From positions 1 through 13,620 of the forward strand of contig JAEZRJ010000075.1 of NCBI GenBank assembly GCA_023412855.1: DNA of 13,620 bases, read 5' to 3'. The position numbers were made by a program, and so were the translations under genes. The notes under the pieces are model-generated. The model made no database searches. It saw nothing but the letters and a program-made list of their open reading frames with translations, and was not told the origin of the DNA. How positions within the stretch are numbered: position 1 is the stretch's first letter; each line of letters opens with the position of its first letter. This DNA comes from Bacillota bacterium. GTDB lineage: Bacteria > Bacillota > Clostridia > Lachnospirales > Lachnospiraceae. Shown here piece after piece: positions 1 through 7,516 of this stretch.

Positions 1-2
1 GG

Positions 3-890
3 ATAAGCAGAGAAGCGAAAAGAGACTTGGTAGCCTACTCGTTTATTGCGCCCAATTTTATAGGATTTGCCGTATTTACTCTCGTTCCTATCGTATTCGC
101 CTTTTTGCTCGCCTTCATGAAATGGGATGGAAACAACACGATGGAATTCGTGGCCCTGAATAATTTCAAAAGGCTGACCGGAGATACTTTTTTTGTGGCG
201 GCGCTTAAAAACACGATTATTTATGTTATAGGAACGGTACCTCTTACAATGATAGCTTCGTTAGCATTGGCTATCGTGCTGAATCAGAAAATCAGAGCGA
301 GGGGTTTCTTCCGTACGGTGGCGTTTTTTCCATATGTAGCGTCCTTAGTGGCAATTACAGCAGTGTGGAGTATGATTTTTCATCCGTCGAAGGGACCGGT
401 CAATTATCTGCTGCTAAACGTATTTGGAGTGCCGCAGGCTAATCTTCCCAAATGGTTTGGCGGGGGGCTCGTACTCTTTACTTTAATATTATTCAGTGTA
501 TGGAAATACATGGGTTACTATATGGTAATCTACTTGGCAGGACTTCAGGGTATTTCTGCCGAGTTATACGAAGCGGGCAGTTTGGACGGCGCCAGCACAT
601 GGCAGAAATTCAAATTCATTACGTGGCCGCAGCTTCGCGCCACCACATTCTTTGTTGTGGTAATGCTGACCATCAATTGCTTCAAGGTATATGACATTGC
701 GATCATGCTGGCCGGAGGCGGAGATGGAAAGCTGAGCATTTCCTCAACGGTTCTTGTTTATTACATTTATCAGAATGCATTCAATTATTGGGATCTGGGA
801 TATTCCAGCGCTATCGCGATGGTATTGTTCGTATTGGTGCTTATCGTTACGCTGATACAGTTCCGATATGAGAAAAAGCTGGGAGAATAG
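3..890 (+). CDS. Sugar ABC transporter permease, MalF/UgpA type (5' partial)
   Basis: Inner-membrane permease of a CUT1 carbohydrate ABC importer. The reading frame is open to the left edge (from base 3: ISREAKRDLVAYSF...), so the true start lies outside the window; the TTG at base 27 is inside the conserved N-terminal region (AYSFIAPNFIGF) and is not a credible start. Several hydrophobic segments are visible, and the cytoplasmic EAA loop that contacts the ATPase is at about bases 570-625 (EAGSLDGA...F..ITWPQL). It pairs with the MalG-type permease downstream, 87 bases away. No solute-binding protein or ATPase is in the window; Firmicute CUT1 systems often borrow a shared MsmX/UgpC-like ATPase encoded elsewhere. 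The substrate is inferred from the GH88 neighbour to be an unsaturated uronic-acid disaccharide or oligosaccharide. Confidence 0.93.
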   Translation: MSREAKRDLVAYSFIAPNFIGFAVFTLVPIVFAFLLAFMKWDGNNTMEFVALNNFKRLTGDTFFVAALKNTIIYVIGTVPLTMIASLALAIVLNQKIRARGFFRTVAFFPYVASLVAITAVWSMIFHPSKGPVNYLLLNVFGVPQANLPKWFGGGLVLFTLILFSVWKYMGYYMVIYLAGLQGISAELYEAGSLDGASTWQKFKFITWPQLRATTFFVVVMLTINCFKVYDIAIMLAGGGDGKLSISSTVLVYYIYQNAFNYWDLGYSSAIAMVLFVLVLIVTLIQFRYEKKLGE

Positions 891-938
891 GTTGAAAATT
901 TTTTCAACATCCTGATTTATACGTGTGCTAAAGCACAC
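891..938 (+). other. Two short perfect inverted repeats between the permease genes
   Basis: Immediately after the first permease stop codon lies GTTGAAAA-TT-TTTTCAAC (891-908), with 8-bp arms. A second repeat, GTGTGC-TAAA-GCACAC, lies at 923-938 and can be read as 7-bp arms with a 2-base loop. Both could form hairpins in the mRNA. Neither has a proper GC stem followed by a U tract, so they are poor intrinsic terminators. Hairpins between cistrons of sugar ABC operons can protect mRNA ends or cause partial attenuation; which of these applies, if either, is not shown. Confidence 0.5.
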
Positions 939-977
939 AGACAGGAGTTAAAATAAACAAAAAAAGGAGGAACCGTA

Positions 978-1844
978 ATGGGAAATAATGTTTCAACAAA
1001 AAAATTTAAATCGAAAAAAAGAAATAAGATTGCCGGAAAGGTCGGCGTCTATCTTATTTTGCTCATAATTACGGCTGTTATGATCGTTCCGTTTTTGTGG
1101 ATGTTGTCCGCATCCATTAAATCCAACCGCGAGGTTTTCCTGATGGACCCTTTCGTCTGGATACCGGAAGTTCCCAAATGGGACAATTATATTAAGATAT
1201 GGACAAAAATTCCGCTTTTGCAATTCGTTCAGAATACGGTATTTTTAACGATTGTAGTTACTTTTTTACAATTACTCACATCGAGCTTTGCCGCTTATTC
1301 TTTTGCAAAGTTAGAGTTTAAACATAAAAACATACTATTTTTGGCATATATATCCACAATCGCAATGCCTTGGCAGGTGTATATGGTTCCCCAGTTCATT
1401 ATGATGAGGGGAATGGGACTCAACGATAAGCTGTTAGCTATGATTTGTCTGCAGGCGTTCTCAGCCTTCGGCGTATTCTTAATGAAGCAGTTTTACGAAG
1501 GAATTCCTAACGATTTATGCGAGGCAGCGAGAATCGACGGCATGAGCGAATACCGGATTTATCTTAAGATTATGCTTCCGCTGTCAAAGCCTGCGCTATC
1601 CACGCTCACTATTTTTACCTTCGTTAATACGTGGAATGACTACTTGGGACCGTTGATTTACTTAAAAACAGAGACGAAAAAGACCATACAGCTTGGATTG
1701 AAAATGTTCATCGGACAGTATTCGGCAGAATACGGGCTGATTATGGCGGGTTCCGTGGTATCCTTGATTCCGGTTATTTTGGTATTTCTGTGTTTACAGA
1801 AATACTTTGTGGAGGGTGTTGCTTCTACCGGATTAAAAGGTTAA
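978..1844 (+). CDS. Sugar ABC transporter permease, MalG/UgpE type
   Basis: Second permease of the CUT1 importer, 288 aa, normal family length. A basic cytoplasmic N terminus (residues 1-20, Lys-rich) precedes a first membrane span at about 22-44. Further spans follow, and the EAA loop is at residues 182-205 (EAARIDGMSEYRIYLKIMLP). It ends with the family-typical ...FVEGVASTGLKG tail. The start ATG at 978 is preceded by AAAAAGGAGGA at good spacing. It forms the heterodimeric channel with the upstream permease. The GH88 gene follows after 50 bases with its own strong ribosome-binding site, consistent with one operon. Confidence 0.95.
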   Translation: MGNNVSTKKFKSKKRNKIAGKVGVYLILLIITAVMIVPFLWMLSASIKSNREVFLMDPFVWIPEVPKWDNYIKIWTKIPLLQFVQNTVFLTIVVTFLQLLTSSFAAYSFAKLEFKHKNILFLAYISTIAMPWQVYMVPQFIMMRGMGLNDKLLAMICLQAFSAFGVFLMKQFYEGIPNDLCEAARIDGMSEYRIYLKIMLPLSKPALSTLTIFTFVNTWNDYLGPLIYLKTETKKTIQLGLKMFIGQYSAEYGLIMAGSVVSLIPVILVFLCLQKYFVEGVASTGLKG

Positions 1845-1894
1845 AATTAAGGCTAAGTTAAGATGACCGATCGATTTTAAAAGGAGGCAGGAAC

Positions 1895-3058
1895 ATGTTA
1901 TTCGAGAATATGCCGGTAATTACCGGGGAAGAAATAAAGCGGGCACTTCAGTTTGGCTCGGAGCAGGTAATCCGCAATCTGCCCGAATTTACCGACAAAT
2001 TTCAGAACGCTTACAGCGAGAACAATTTTTATGAGCCCATAGAGAACAACTATTGGACTACGGGTTTCTGGACGGGAGAAATATGGCTGGCCTACGAGTA
2101 CACGAATGACGAGAGGTTGAAGAAAGCCGGAGAAATCCAGATAGACAGCTTTTTGGACAGAATAAACAATAAAGTAGAAGTAGACCACCACGACATGGGT
2201 TTTCTGTATTCGCCCTCCTGCGTTGCCGGGTATAAGCTGGTTGGAAGCAAAACGGGAAGGGAAGCGGCAATAAAGGCTGCGGACCAGCTGCTCACCAGAT
2301 TTCATCCGATAGGTGAATTTCTTCAGGCATGGGGACCAATGGATGCGCCGGAGAACTACAGGCTGATTATAGACTGTCTGCTGAATCTGCCCCTTCTGTA
2401 TTGGGCGTCGGAGGAAACAGGGGACGGCAAATATCGGGACATTGCTGAGAAGCATATACATACAGCGATTCGAAATGTGATCCGTGAGGATTATTCCACA
2501 TGGCATACCTTCTTTTTCGATATGAAGACAGGAGCGCCGGACCATGGATCGACTTGTCAGGGCTACAGAGACGGGTCTGCGTGGGCGAGAGGACAGGCAT
2601 GGGGAATATATGGGAGTGCACTGGCTTATAAGTATACGAAGAGAGAAGAGTATATTGAAATATTTAAGAACGTAACACAGTACTTTTTGGAGCATTTGCC
2701 GAAAGACATGGTTCCTTTTTGGGATTTGGAATTTACAGACGGGGATGACCAGCCGAGAGATTCGTCTTCGGCTTCTATTGCTGCCTGCGGTATGCTGGAA
2801 ATGGTTAAGTCTATGAGTGGAGAGGATGCGAACGTATACAGGAAGCTGGCGATGCAGCTTATGAAGTCTGTGTATGACAATTATGCGGTGAAGGATGCCA
2901 AGTCTTCCAATGGACTGGTGCTGCACAGCACCTATTCCAATAAATCGCCTTATAATACGTGCAATCATTGCGGAGTGGATGAATGTAATTCATGGGGAGA
3001 TTATTTTTATATGGAAGCTCTTATGAGACTTGACAGAGACTGGATATTATATTGGTAA
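1895..3058 (+). CDS. Glycoside hydrolase family 88 (unsaturated glucuronyl hydrolase)
   Basis: 387 aa, close to the roughly 377 aa of the characterised Bacillus UGL. GH88 enzymes hydrate the vinyl-ether bond of the 4,5-unsaturated uronic acid at the non-reducing end of lyase products, releasing 4-deoxy-L-threo-5-hexosulose uronate. Visible motifs: NYWTTGFWTGEIW (52-64), VDHHDMGF (96-103) with Asp100, RLIIDCLLNLPLLYWAS (156-172) with Asp160, the family hallmark GSAWARGQAWGIYG (227-240), and a C-terminal GDYFYMEAL. Asp100 and Asp160 match the two essential aspartates of Bacillus UGL (Asp88, Asp149) in context and spacing. There is no signal peptide, so it acts in the cytoplasm on imported disaccharides. 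The start ATG has AAGGAGG seven bases upstream. GH105 (YteR/YesR) is the nearest alternative, but the DHHDMGF and WARGQAW pattern fits GH88. Whether the substrate comes from glycosaminoglycan or another uronate polymer cannot be told from the enzyme alone. Confidence 0.93.
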   Translation: MLFENMPVITGEEIKRALQFGSEQVIRNLPEFTDKFQNAYSENNFYEPIENNYWTTGFWTGEIWLAYEYTNDERLKKAGEIQIDSFLDRINNKVEVDHHDMGFLYSPSCVAGYKLVGSKTGREAAIKAADQLLTRFHPIGEFLQAWGPMDAPENYRLIIDCLLNLPLLYWASEETGDGKYRDIAEKHIHTAIRNVIREDYSTWHTFFFDMKTGAPDHGSTCQGYRDGSAWARGQAWGIYGSALAYKYTKREEYIEIFKNVTQYFLEHLPKDMVPFWDLEFTDGDDQPRDSSSASIAACGMLEMVKSMSGEDANVYRKLAMQLMKSVYDNYAVKDAKSSNGLVLHSTYSNKSPYNTCNHCGVDECNSWGDYFYMEALMRLDRDWILYW

Positions 3059-3073
3059 ACGGAGGATATGAGG

Positions 3074-4798
3074 ATGAAGACGGACTGGGATGGAAAGCTA
3101 AGCAGTAAGGAAGAGTTCCGTGAACTGTTATTGGAGATTGTGAATCCTCTGATTCCCTATTACAGTGAGGAAAAAGCAGAGCTTAATCTAGGTGTGACGG
3201 CAACGACTTATGGGAGGAGAACAATTGAATTAGAAGCATTTTCACGCCCCTTATGGGGCTTGGTCCCTTTCTGGGCAGGCGGCGGAAAAGCACCTGAATT
3301 CGAAGAAATATACAGGAAAGGACTGGCAGCGGGAACGAACCCCGACAGCCCGGAATACTGGGGAGGCTTTCATTCTTTCGATCAGCGGTTTGTAGAAATG
3401 GCGGCAATTTCCTACGGATTGATCTTGTCGCCGGAAAAGACATGGGATGCGCTTTGTGAAACAGAGAAGGATAATCTCGCGAACTGGCTCTACGGAATCA
3501 ATGAATACAACCTTCCCATCTGCAACTGGATTCTATTTGCGGTTCTCGTGAATGTGGCGCTGAAAAAGCTGGGAAGGAAATACGATGCCAAGAAGCTGGA
3601 ATATTATTTGAACGGCGCAGATACTTTCTATCTGGGGGACGGCTGGTATCAGGACGGAGATTCCGGGCAGAAGGATTATTATGTATCCTTTGCCATTCAT
3701 TTTTATACCCTCTTTTATGCCAGAGTAATGGAGGAAGAGGATAAGGAGCGAAGCCAGATTTACAAAAAGCGGGCGGAACTTTTCGCAAAGCAGTTCATCT
3801 ACTGGTTCGATGATAACGGAGCGGCTCTGCCTTACGGACGGTCTTTGTCCTATCGCTTTTCTCAGGTCAGCTTCTGGTGCGCATGCCTGATCGCAGATGT
3901 GACGCCTTTTCCGGTAGGAGTGATAAAAGGTTTGATAGTAAGACATTTGTGTGACTGGATGAAAAAGCCGATTTTTGACAGGGACGACATTCTGACCATA
4001 GGCTACGGATATCCCAACCTCGTTATGGGAGAGCGTTACAACGGCCCTGGATCCCCATATTGGGCGTTGAAGACCTTCGCGGTTTTGATGCTGCCGGACG
4101 GCCATCCTTTTTGGTCGGCAAAGGCGGAACCTATGCCTGAATTGGAGACACAGATACAGCTTCCCTATGCCGATATGATGATATACCGTTATGAAAACCA
4201 TACCACCGCTTTTGTACCAGGGAAATACAGTCCTTCCGGTCACGGGCAGACTCCCGCCAAATATGGGAAGTTTGCCTATGATACGCGGTTTGCCGTTAAC
4301 ATGGCGAAATCCACGTGTGAAATCCATGAGGCTGCACCGGACAGCATGCTGGCCTTTTGTATCAACGGATATGTGTATGTACGCAGGGGATGCGAGGATT
4401 TTAGCTTGTCTCAGGAGGGGGTGATCGCCAGATGGTCGCCTTATCCGGGAATATCGGTGGAGACAGTAATTACGCCCACACCTGCCGGACATATCAGGAA
4501 GCATACGATAGAAAGCGATGTGGAATGCGAAGCCTACGACTGCGGATTCGCGGTAGAAATCGATGTGGAGGGAGAAAAGCTGACCGAAAGCGGCTCAATG
4601 GCAAGGGTGGAGAACTGCTACTGCTTTTGTGAGGTTGCGGCAAAAGGCGGGGAAGGCAGAGGAAATGTGATTGGAGCCGATCCGAACACCAATCTGCTCC
4701 ATCCAATGACGAGAATTCCTGCGGTCTGCTATTCCATAAGCAAGGGAAGGAATAAACTCGTTACGGAGGTAACGGTGCAGTACAACAGAAAGTGGTAA
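3074..4798 (+). CDS. DUF2264 family protein, putative uronate-linked glycoside hydrolase
   Basis: 574 aa from the ATG at 3074. An in-frame ATG at 3068 lies only two bases after the GGAGG at 3061-3065, whereas 3074 has an eight-base gap, so 3074 is preferred. The sequence matches my recollection of DUF2264: SRPLWGLVPFWAGG (57-70), GGFHSFDQRFVEMA (97-110), YLGDGWYQDG (186-195), LPYGRSLSYRFSQVSFW (252-268) and NGPGSPYWALK near 323-333. The first two-thirds look like an alpha/alpha barrel and the last third is beta-rich. It has no signal peptide and is therefore cytoplasmic. I believe members of this family have been assigned to a CAZy family with beta-glucuronidase activity (GH154), but I hold that only tentatively. 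It lies 15 bases after GH88, so it probably trims the same imported oligosaccharides. Confidence 0.82.
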   Translation: MKTDWDGKLSSKEEFRELLLEIVNPLIPYYSEEKAELNLGVTATTYGRRTIELEAFSRPLWGLVPFWAGGGKAPEFEEIYRKGLAAGTNPDSPEYWGGFHSFDQRFVEMAAISYGLILSPEKTWDALCETEKDNLANWLYGINEYNLPICNWILFAVLVNVALKKLGRKYDAKKLEYYLNGADTFYLGDGWYQDGDSGQKDYYVSFAIHFYTLFYARVMEEEDKERSQIYKKRAELFAKQFIYWFDDNGAALPYGRSLSYRFSQVSFWCACLIADVTPFPVGVIKGLIVRHLCDWMKKPIFDRDDILTIGYGYPNLVMGERYNGPGSPYWALKTFAVLMLPDGHPFWSAKAEPMPELETQIQLPYADMMIYRYENHTTAFVPGKYSPSGHGQTPAKYGKFAYDTRFAVNMAKSTCEIHEAAPDSMLAFCINGYVYVRRGCEDFSLSQEGVIARWSPYPGISVETVITPTPAGHIRKHTIESDVECEAYDCGFAVEIDVEGEKLTESGSMARVENCYCFCEVAAKGGEGRGNVIGADPNTNLLHPMTRIPAVCYSISKGRNKLVTEVTVQYNRKW

Positions 4799-4815
4799 AA
4801 CAAGAGGAGGAAGGC

Positions 4816-5445
4816 ATGACGAATTTATTTCATTATGATAATCCCATTTGGAGGTTTATGGGGAAGGTGGCAGATATTTTCTTTCTGACCCTTCTTTGGG
4901 CACTTTTAAGTCTGCCGGTGGTGACAATCGGTGCCTCCTCCTCTGCGCTCTATTACGTATCCTTGAAAATGGCGCGAAACGAGGAAAGCTATATCCTCCC
5001 GTCCTTTTGGAAGGCCTTTAAGGAAAACCTCAGGCAATCCACTGCCTTATGGCTGATCGCGCTTGCCCTCGGCTTCTTTTTCGCAGGCGGCTTATATATA
5101 TGGCATCGTGCAGAATTCGAGGGAGCAGCCCTTATTTTCTGGCTGTACCTCATATTTGCGGTGCTTTATCTATGCATGCTCATGCTTGTGTTTCCGCTTG
5201 CTGCCCGTTTGGATACGAATCTTAAGAACCTGTTCTTCATGACCTTCATGGTGATGCTTAAAAACCTTTCCTGGGTGCTTTTCATGGCGGTTATCGCCGG
5301 CTGCATCATCGCTCTGGGCATATTCGTCTTCTGGCCGATACTGTTTATCAGTGCAGGCGGAATCGCTTTTACTCATTCTAAAATACTGGAATACATCATT
5401 TTCCCCAAATATGGCTGGGACAGCGTCTCCGGAGCTAAGAATTGA
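4816..5445 (+). CDS. YesL/DUF624 family membrane protein
   Basis: 209 aa. The start ATG at 4816 follows AGAGGAGG closely; an upstream GTG at 4792 in frame would overlap the DUF2264 stop and is not needed. The N terminus MTNLFHYDNPIWRFMGKVADIFFLTLLW is characteristic of DUF624 proteins such as Bacillus subtilis YesL and YteU, which sit in rhamnogalacturonan operons. Predicted membrane segments lie at about residues 19-45, 75-95, 103-128 and 151-183. Family function is unknown; the consistent association with CUT1 sugar ABC permeases suggests an accessory role in uptake. It is the last gene of the transport operon, and its 3' end overlaps the 3' end of the convergent AraC gene by 11 bases. Confidence 0.88.
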   Translation: MTNLFHYDNPIWRFMGKVADIFFLTLLWALLSLPVVTIGASSSALYYVSLKMARNEESYILPSFWKAFKENLRQSTALWLIALALGFFFAGGLYIWHRAEFEGAALIFWLYLIFAVLYLCMLMLVFPLAARLDTNLKNLFFMTFMVMLKNLSWVLFMAVIAGCIIALGIFVFWPILFISAGGIAFTHSKILEYIIFPKYGWDSVSGAKN

Positions 5446-6292
5446 ACTGTGCGTATTTCTTGGGAGATATTCCCACGGCCTTGGTAAATGCCTTTAAGAA
5501 ATTGCTGTAATCGTTGAAGCCGCATTGACCGCAAACTTCCGTAACGGAAATCCCCTCGTTCAGCAGAGCCTTGGCGATGGTGATTCTTCTTGCGGTAATA
5601 TATTTGTTGATAGTAGTGCCCGTGGTAGATTTGAAAATGCGGCACAAATATGAGGAGCTTAAATAAAAATATTCGGAAAGCCGCTCTAAGGTAATGTCTT
5701 CAGAAATATGCCGGTTAATGTAGCTGAGAATATCATCCACCTGCGCATGGTTGGTAACAACCGTCTCCGTATATTCTCTATTGCAGGACTCATAAAAGGT
5801 CCGGTTGAGAAAGACCATGAGGTCACAAAACGCAGCGCGTTCCATCAAATCGCAGCCGAAGCCTTCGCTATCGGCTATTTTATGTACCAAATAAATAAAG
5901 CGTTTGCTCATTTCCGGGTCCAAATGGAGCTTGTGAGGGAGCCCATCGAATCTATGAGTAAAGCAATAGCTTAAATCAGTCTGATCAGAGGAAATCTCCT
6001 GCAAATAATCAGGATGTACAGAAATGACAATCCTCTCGTGTACGCCGGTATCCACCTGCGTCAAGTAATGGCTTTCATATTGATTGATAAAGAAAATATC
6101 TCCGGGCTCAATATCGTAAAAGCGGTTGTCGATTAAAAACTGCTTCCCCCCGGATATGGAATAATAGATTTCGCAGCAGTCATGAATATGCATGTCCATA
6201 GTCTTTTCATCGCTATAAAGATGAGCAAGAGCAAAATATTTATTGGTAATACAATACTGGGTTGCCATTTTACACGATGTAAATTCCTCCAT
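5435..6292 (-). CDS. AraC-family transcriptional regulator with N-terminal cupin domain
   Basis: 285 aa. The N-terminal half (about 15-110) is a cupin-like effector domain with the HIHDCCEIYYSISGG and DIEPGDIFFINQYESH motifs. The C-terminal 100 residues carry the paired helix-turn-helix of AraC proteins: first HTH about 200-222 (LERLSEYFYLSSSYLCRIFK), second about 249-272, with CGFNDYSNFLKAFTKAVGISPKKY. Its position between the transport operon (convergent) and the kduI operon (divergent) makes it the likely local activator, probably responding to a uronate intermediate. The ATG at 6292 is preceded by AAAGGA at rather long spacing; an internal Met9 has no better site. The gene has a clear promoter at 6344-6372. 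The effector cannot be read from the sequence. Confidence 0.93.
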   Translation of the reverse strand: MEEFTSCKMATQYCITNKYFALAHLYSDEKTMDMHIHDCCEIYYSISGGKQFLIDNRFYDIEPGDIFFINQYESHYLTQVDTGVHERIVISVHPDYLQEISSDQTDLSYCFTHRFDGLPHKLHLDPEMSKRFIYLVHKIADSEGFGCDLMERAAFCDLMVFLNRTFYESCNREYTETVVTNHAQVDDILSYINRHISEDITLERLSEYFYLSSSYLCRIFKSTTGTTINKYITARRITIAKALLNEGISVTEVCGQCGFNDYSNFLKAFTKAVGISPKKYAQFNS

Positions 6293-6343
6293 AATAGTTC
6301 AATCCTTTCCATAGTTTTCCTGATTTTCCTGATTCCTAATTTC

Positions 6344-6372
6344 ATTATAAGGGGTGTGTTCAATATTTGCAA
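6344..6372 (-). promoter_or_regulatory. Sigma-70/SigA promoter of the AraC gene
   Basis: On the minus strand TTGCAA (6372-6367), a 17-base spacer and a perfect TATAAT (6349-6344) form a near-consensus promoter. The transcript would start near 6337, giving a leader of about 45 bases. The leader contains two tandem copies of TTTTCCTGA on the plus strand (6315-6332) and a partial third. Confidence 0.75.
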
Positions 6373-6377
6373 TATTT
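6361..6377. promoter_or_regulatory. Direct repeat CAATATTT x2 over the araC -35, candidate operator
   Basis: CAATATTT occurs at 6361-6368 and again at 6370-6377, a 9-base period, and includes the -35 hexamer of the araC promoter. AraC-family proteins commonly bind direct repeats, so this could be an autoregulatory site that also serves the divergent kduI promoter. It is AT-rich sequence, so chance repetition is possible. Confidence 0.4.
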
Positions 6378-6505
6378 ATGAAAACATAAAACAAGAATTG
6401 GAATAAATAGTATGATAGGATAAAGACATAACGGACAGAAAAGTTCATACGATTTTATAAAACTTTTTTTAAATTGAAGATTAAAACAGGAAGGATGGGA
6501 AAAGA
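6378..6505 (+). promoter_or_regulatory. Leader and promoter region of the kduI operon
   Basis: AT-rich 128-base stretch. A TATGAT at 6411-6416 and a GATAAA at 6419-6424 are possible -10 boxes, but no good -35 lies 16-18 bases upstream (TTGGAA at 6398-6403 gives a 15-base spacer to GATAAA). This fits an activator-dependent promoter. A perfect TTTTATAAAA palindrome lies at 6453-6462. The ribosome-binding sequence before kduI is AGGAAGGA at 6488-6495. Confidence 0.4.
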
Positions 6506-7369
6506 ATGGAACTTAGGACAGCGGTTTCACCGAGAGATGTGAAACACTATACGACGGAGAGACTGAGAGAAGAATTTTTGATTCAGGATTTATTCGCGGG
6601 GGATGAAATTAAGCTTGTATACAGCCATATCGACCGTATCATTACGGGAGCAGCGACACCTGTTTCGAAAGTGCTTAAGCTGACGGCAGGGGACGAGCTG
6701 CGGGCGGAATATTTTCTTCAGAGAAGAGAAATGGGCGTAATCAATATCGGCGGCGCAGGAGCGATTATCATTGACGGAAAAAGCTATCAGGTAGGCTTCA
6801 AAGAGGGAATGTACATTGGTATGGGAGCGAAGGATATCTCCTTCGAAAGTAAGGATGCTTCCTGTCCCTCTAAATTTTATATCAACAGCGCACCCGCTCA
6901 TAAATCTTATCCTACCGTATTGATAAAGACCGAGGGAGAACCCGAAGAGGGCGTAGTCATCGTAAAGGATGAGAATAAGGTGGAGCTAGGCTGCCTGGAA
7001 GATGCGAACCATAGAGTTATTTGTAAATACATACTTCCGGGACAGGTGGAGAGCTGCCAGCTCGTTATGGGAATGACACAGCTTAAGCCGGGAAGTGTAT
7101 GGAATACGATGCCTTGTCACACTCACGACAGGCGCATGGAGGTATATCTTTACTTCGAAATGCAGCAGGATGCTTTTGTTATGCACTATATGGGAGAGCC
7201 CAGCGAAACGAGGCATATCGTAATGAGAAACGAAGAAGCGGTGATATCGCCGAGCTGGTCCATTCATTCCGGCTGTGGTTCCAGAGCATATACCTTTATC
7301 TGGGGAATGGTAGGCGAGAATCAGGCGTTTGACGATATGGACGCTGTAGATGTGAAGGATTTAATGTAA
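6506..7369 (+). CDS. kduI: 5-dehydro-4-deoxy-D-glucuronate isomerase (cupin type)
   Basis: 287 aa (E. coli KduI is 278). It converts 4-deoxy-L-threo-5-hexosulose uronate to 3-deoxy-D-glycero-2,5-hexodiulosonate in the cytoplasm. The zinc ligands are intact: CHTHDRRMEVY gives His205, His207 and Glu212, and IHSGCGSRAYTFIWGMVGEN gives His254. Their spacing (2, 5, 42) equals that of His196, His198, Glu203 and His245 in E. coli KduI. Other family blocks: MGVINIGGAGAIIIDG (76-91), KFYINSAPAHKSYPT (123-137). It is the first gene of the rightward catabolic operon, 213 bases from the divergent AraC gene. A second, unrelated enzyme for the same step is encoded at 8862-9503. Confidence 0.95.
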   Translation: MELRTAVSPRDVKHYTTERLREEFLIQDLFAGDEIKLVYSHIDRIITGAATPVSKVLKLTAGDELRAEYFLQRREMGVINIGGAGAIIIDGKSYQVGFKEGMYIGMGAKDISFESKDASCPSKFYINSAPAHKSYPTVLIKTEGEPEEGVVIVKDENKVELGCLEDANHRVICKYILPGQVESCQLVMGMTQLKPGSVWNTMPCHTHDRRMEVYLYFEMQQDAFVMHYMGEPSETRHIVMRNEEAVISPSWSIHSGCGSRAYTFIWGMVGENQAFDDMDAVDVKDLM

Positions 7370-7420
7370 GGATTTTATGCAGTTAAGGGAAAGTCACAGA
7401 AAGCCTGGAAGTTACAGCGC

Positions 7421-7444
7421 GAAATTATGCGGGGGCATAATTTC
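7421..7444 (+). other. 10-bp perfect hairpin between kduI and kduD
   Basis: GAAATTATGC (7421-7430), loop GGGG, GCATAATTTC (7435-7444). It is not followed by a U tract (TGTGTATTAT), so it is not a standard terminator. The 3' arm plus following bases, TTTCTGTG (7441-7448), is also perfectly complementary to CACAGAAA at 7395-7402. The leader before kduD therefore has two mutually exclusive pairings, as in attenuators. Processing or mRNA stabilisation are simpler options. Confidence 0.55.
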
Positions 7445-7516
7445 TGTGTATTATATGTTGCCGCGGGGTCGAAGGCTGAAGAGTAACGGATAACAAGGAG
7501 AAAAGGAGATATGAAT

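Noticed and set aside
1898..2968. 356-codon open frame on the minus strand opposite the GH88 gene
   Set aside because: It is fully antisense to a well-supported enzyme gene, has an Arg/Ile/His-rich composition without recognisable motifs, and lacks a ribosome-binding site.
3533..4504. 323-codon open frame on the minus strand opposite the DUF2264 gene
   Set aside because: Antisense shadow; no domain pattern, and the plus-strand frame carries clear family motifs.
6378..6393. Possible catabolite-responsive (CcpA) site TGAAAACATAAAACA
   Set aside because: It lacks the central CG and the symmetric right half of a cre box; the similarity comes from AT-rich sequence.
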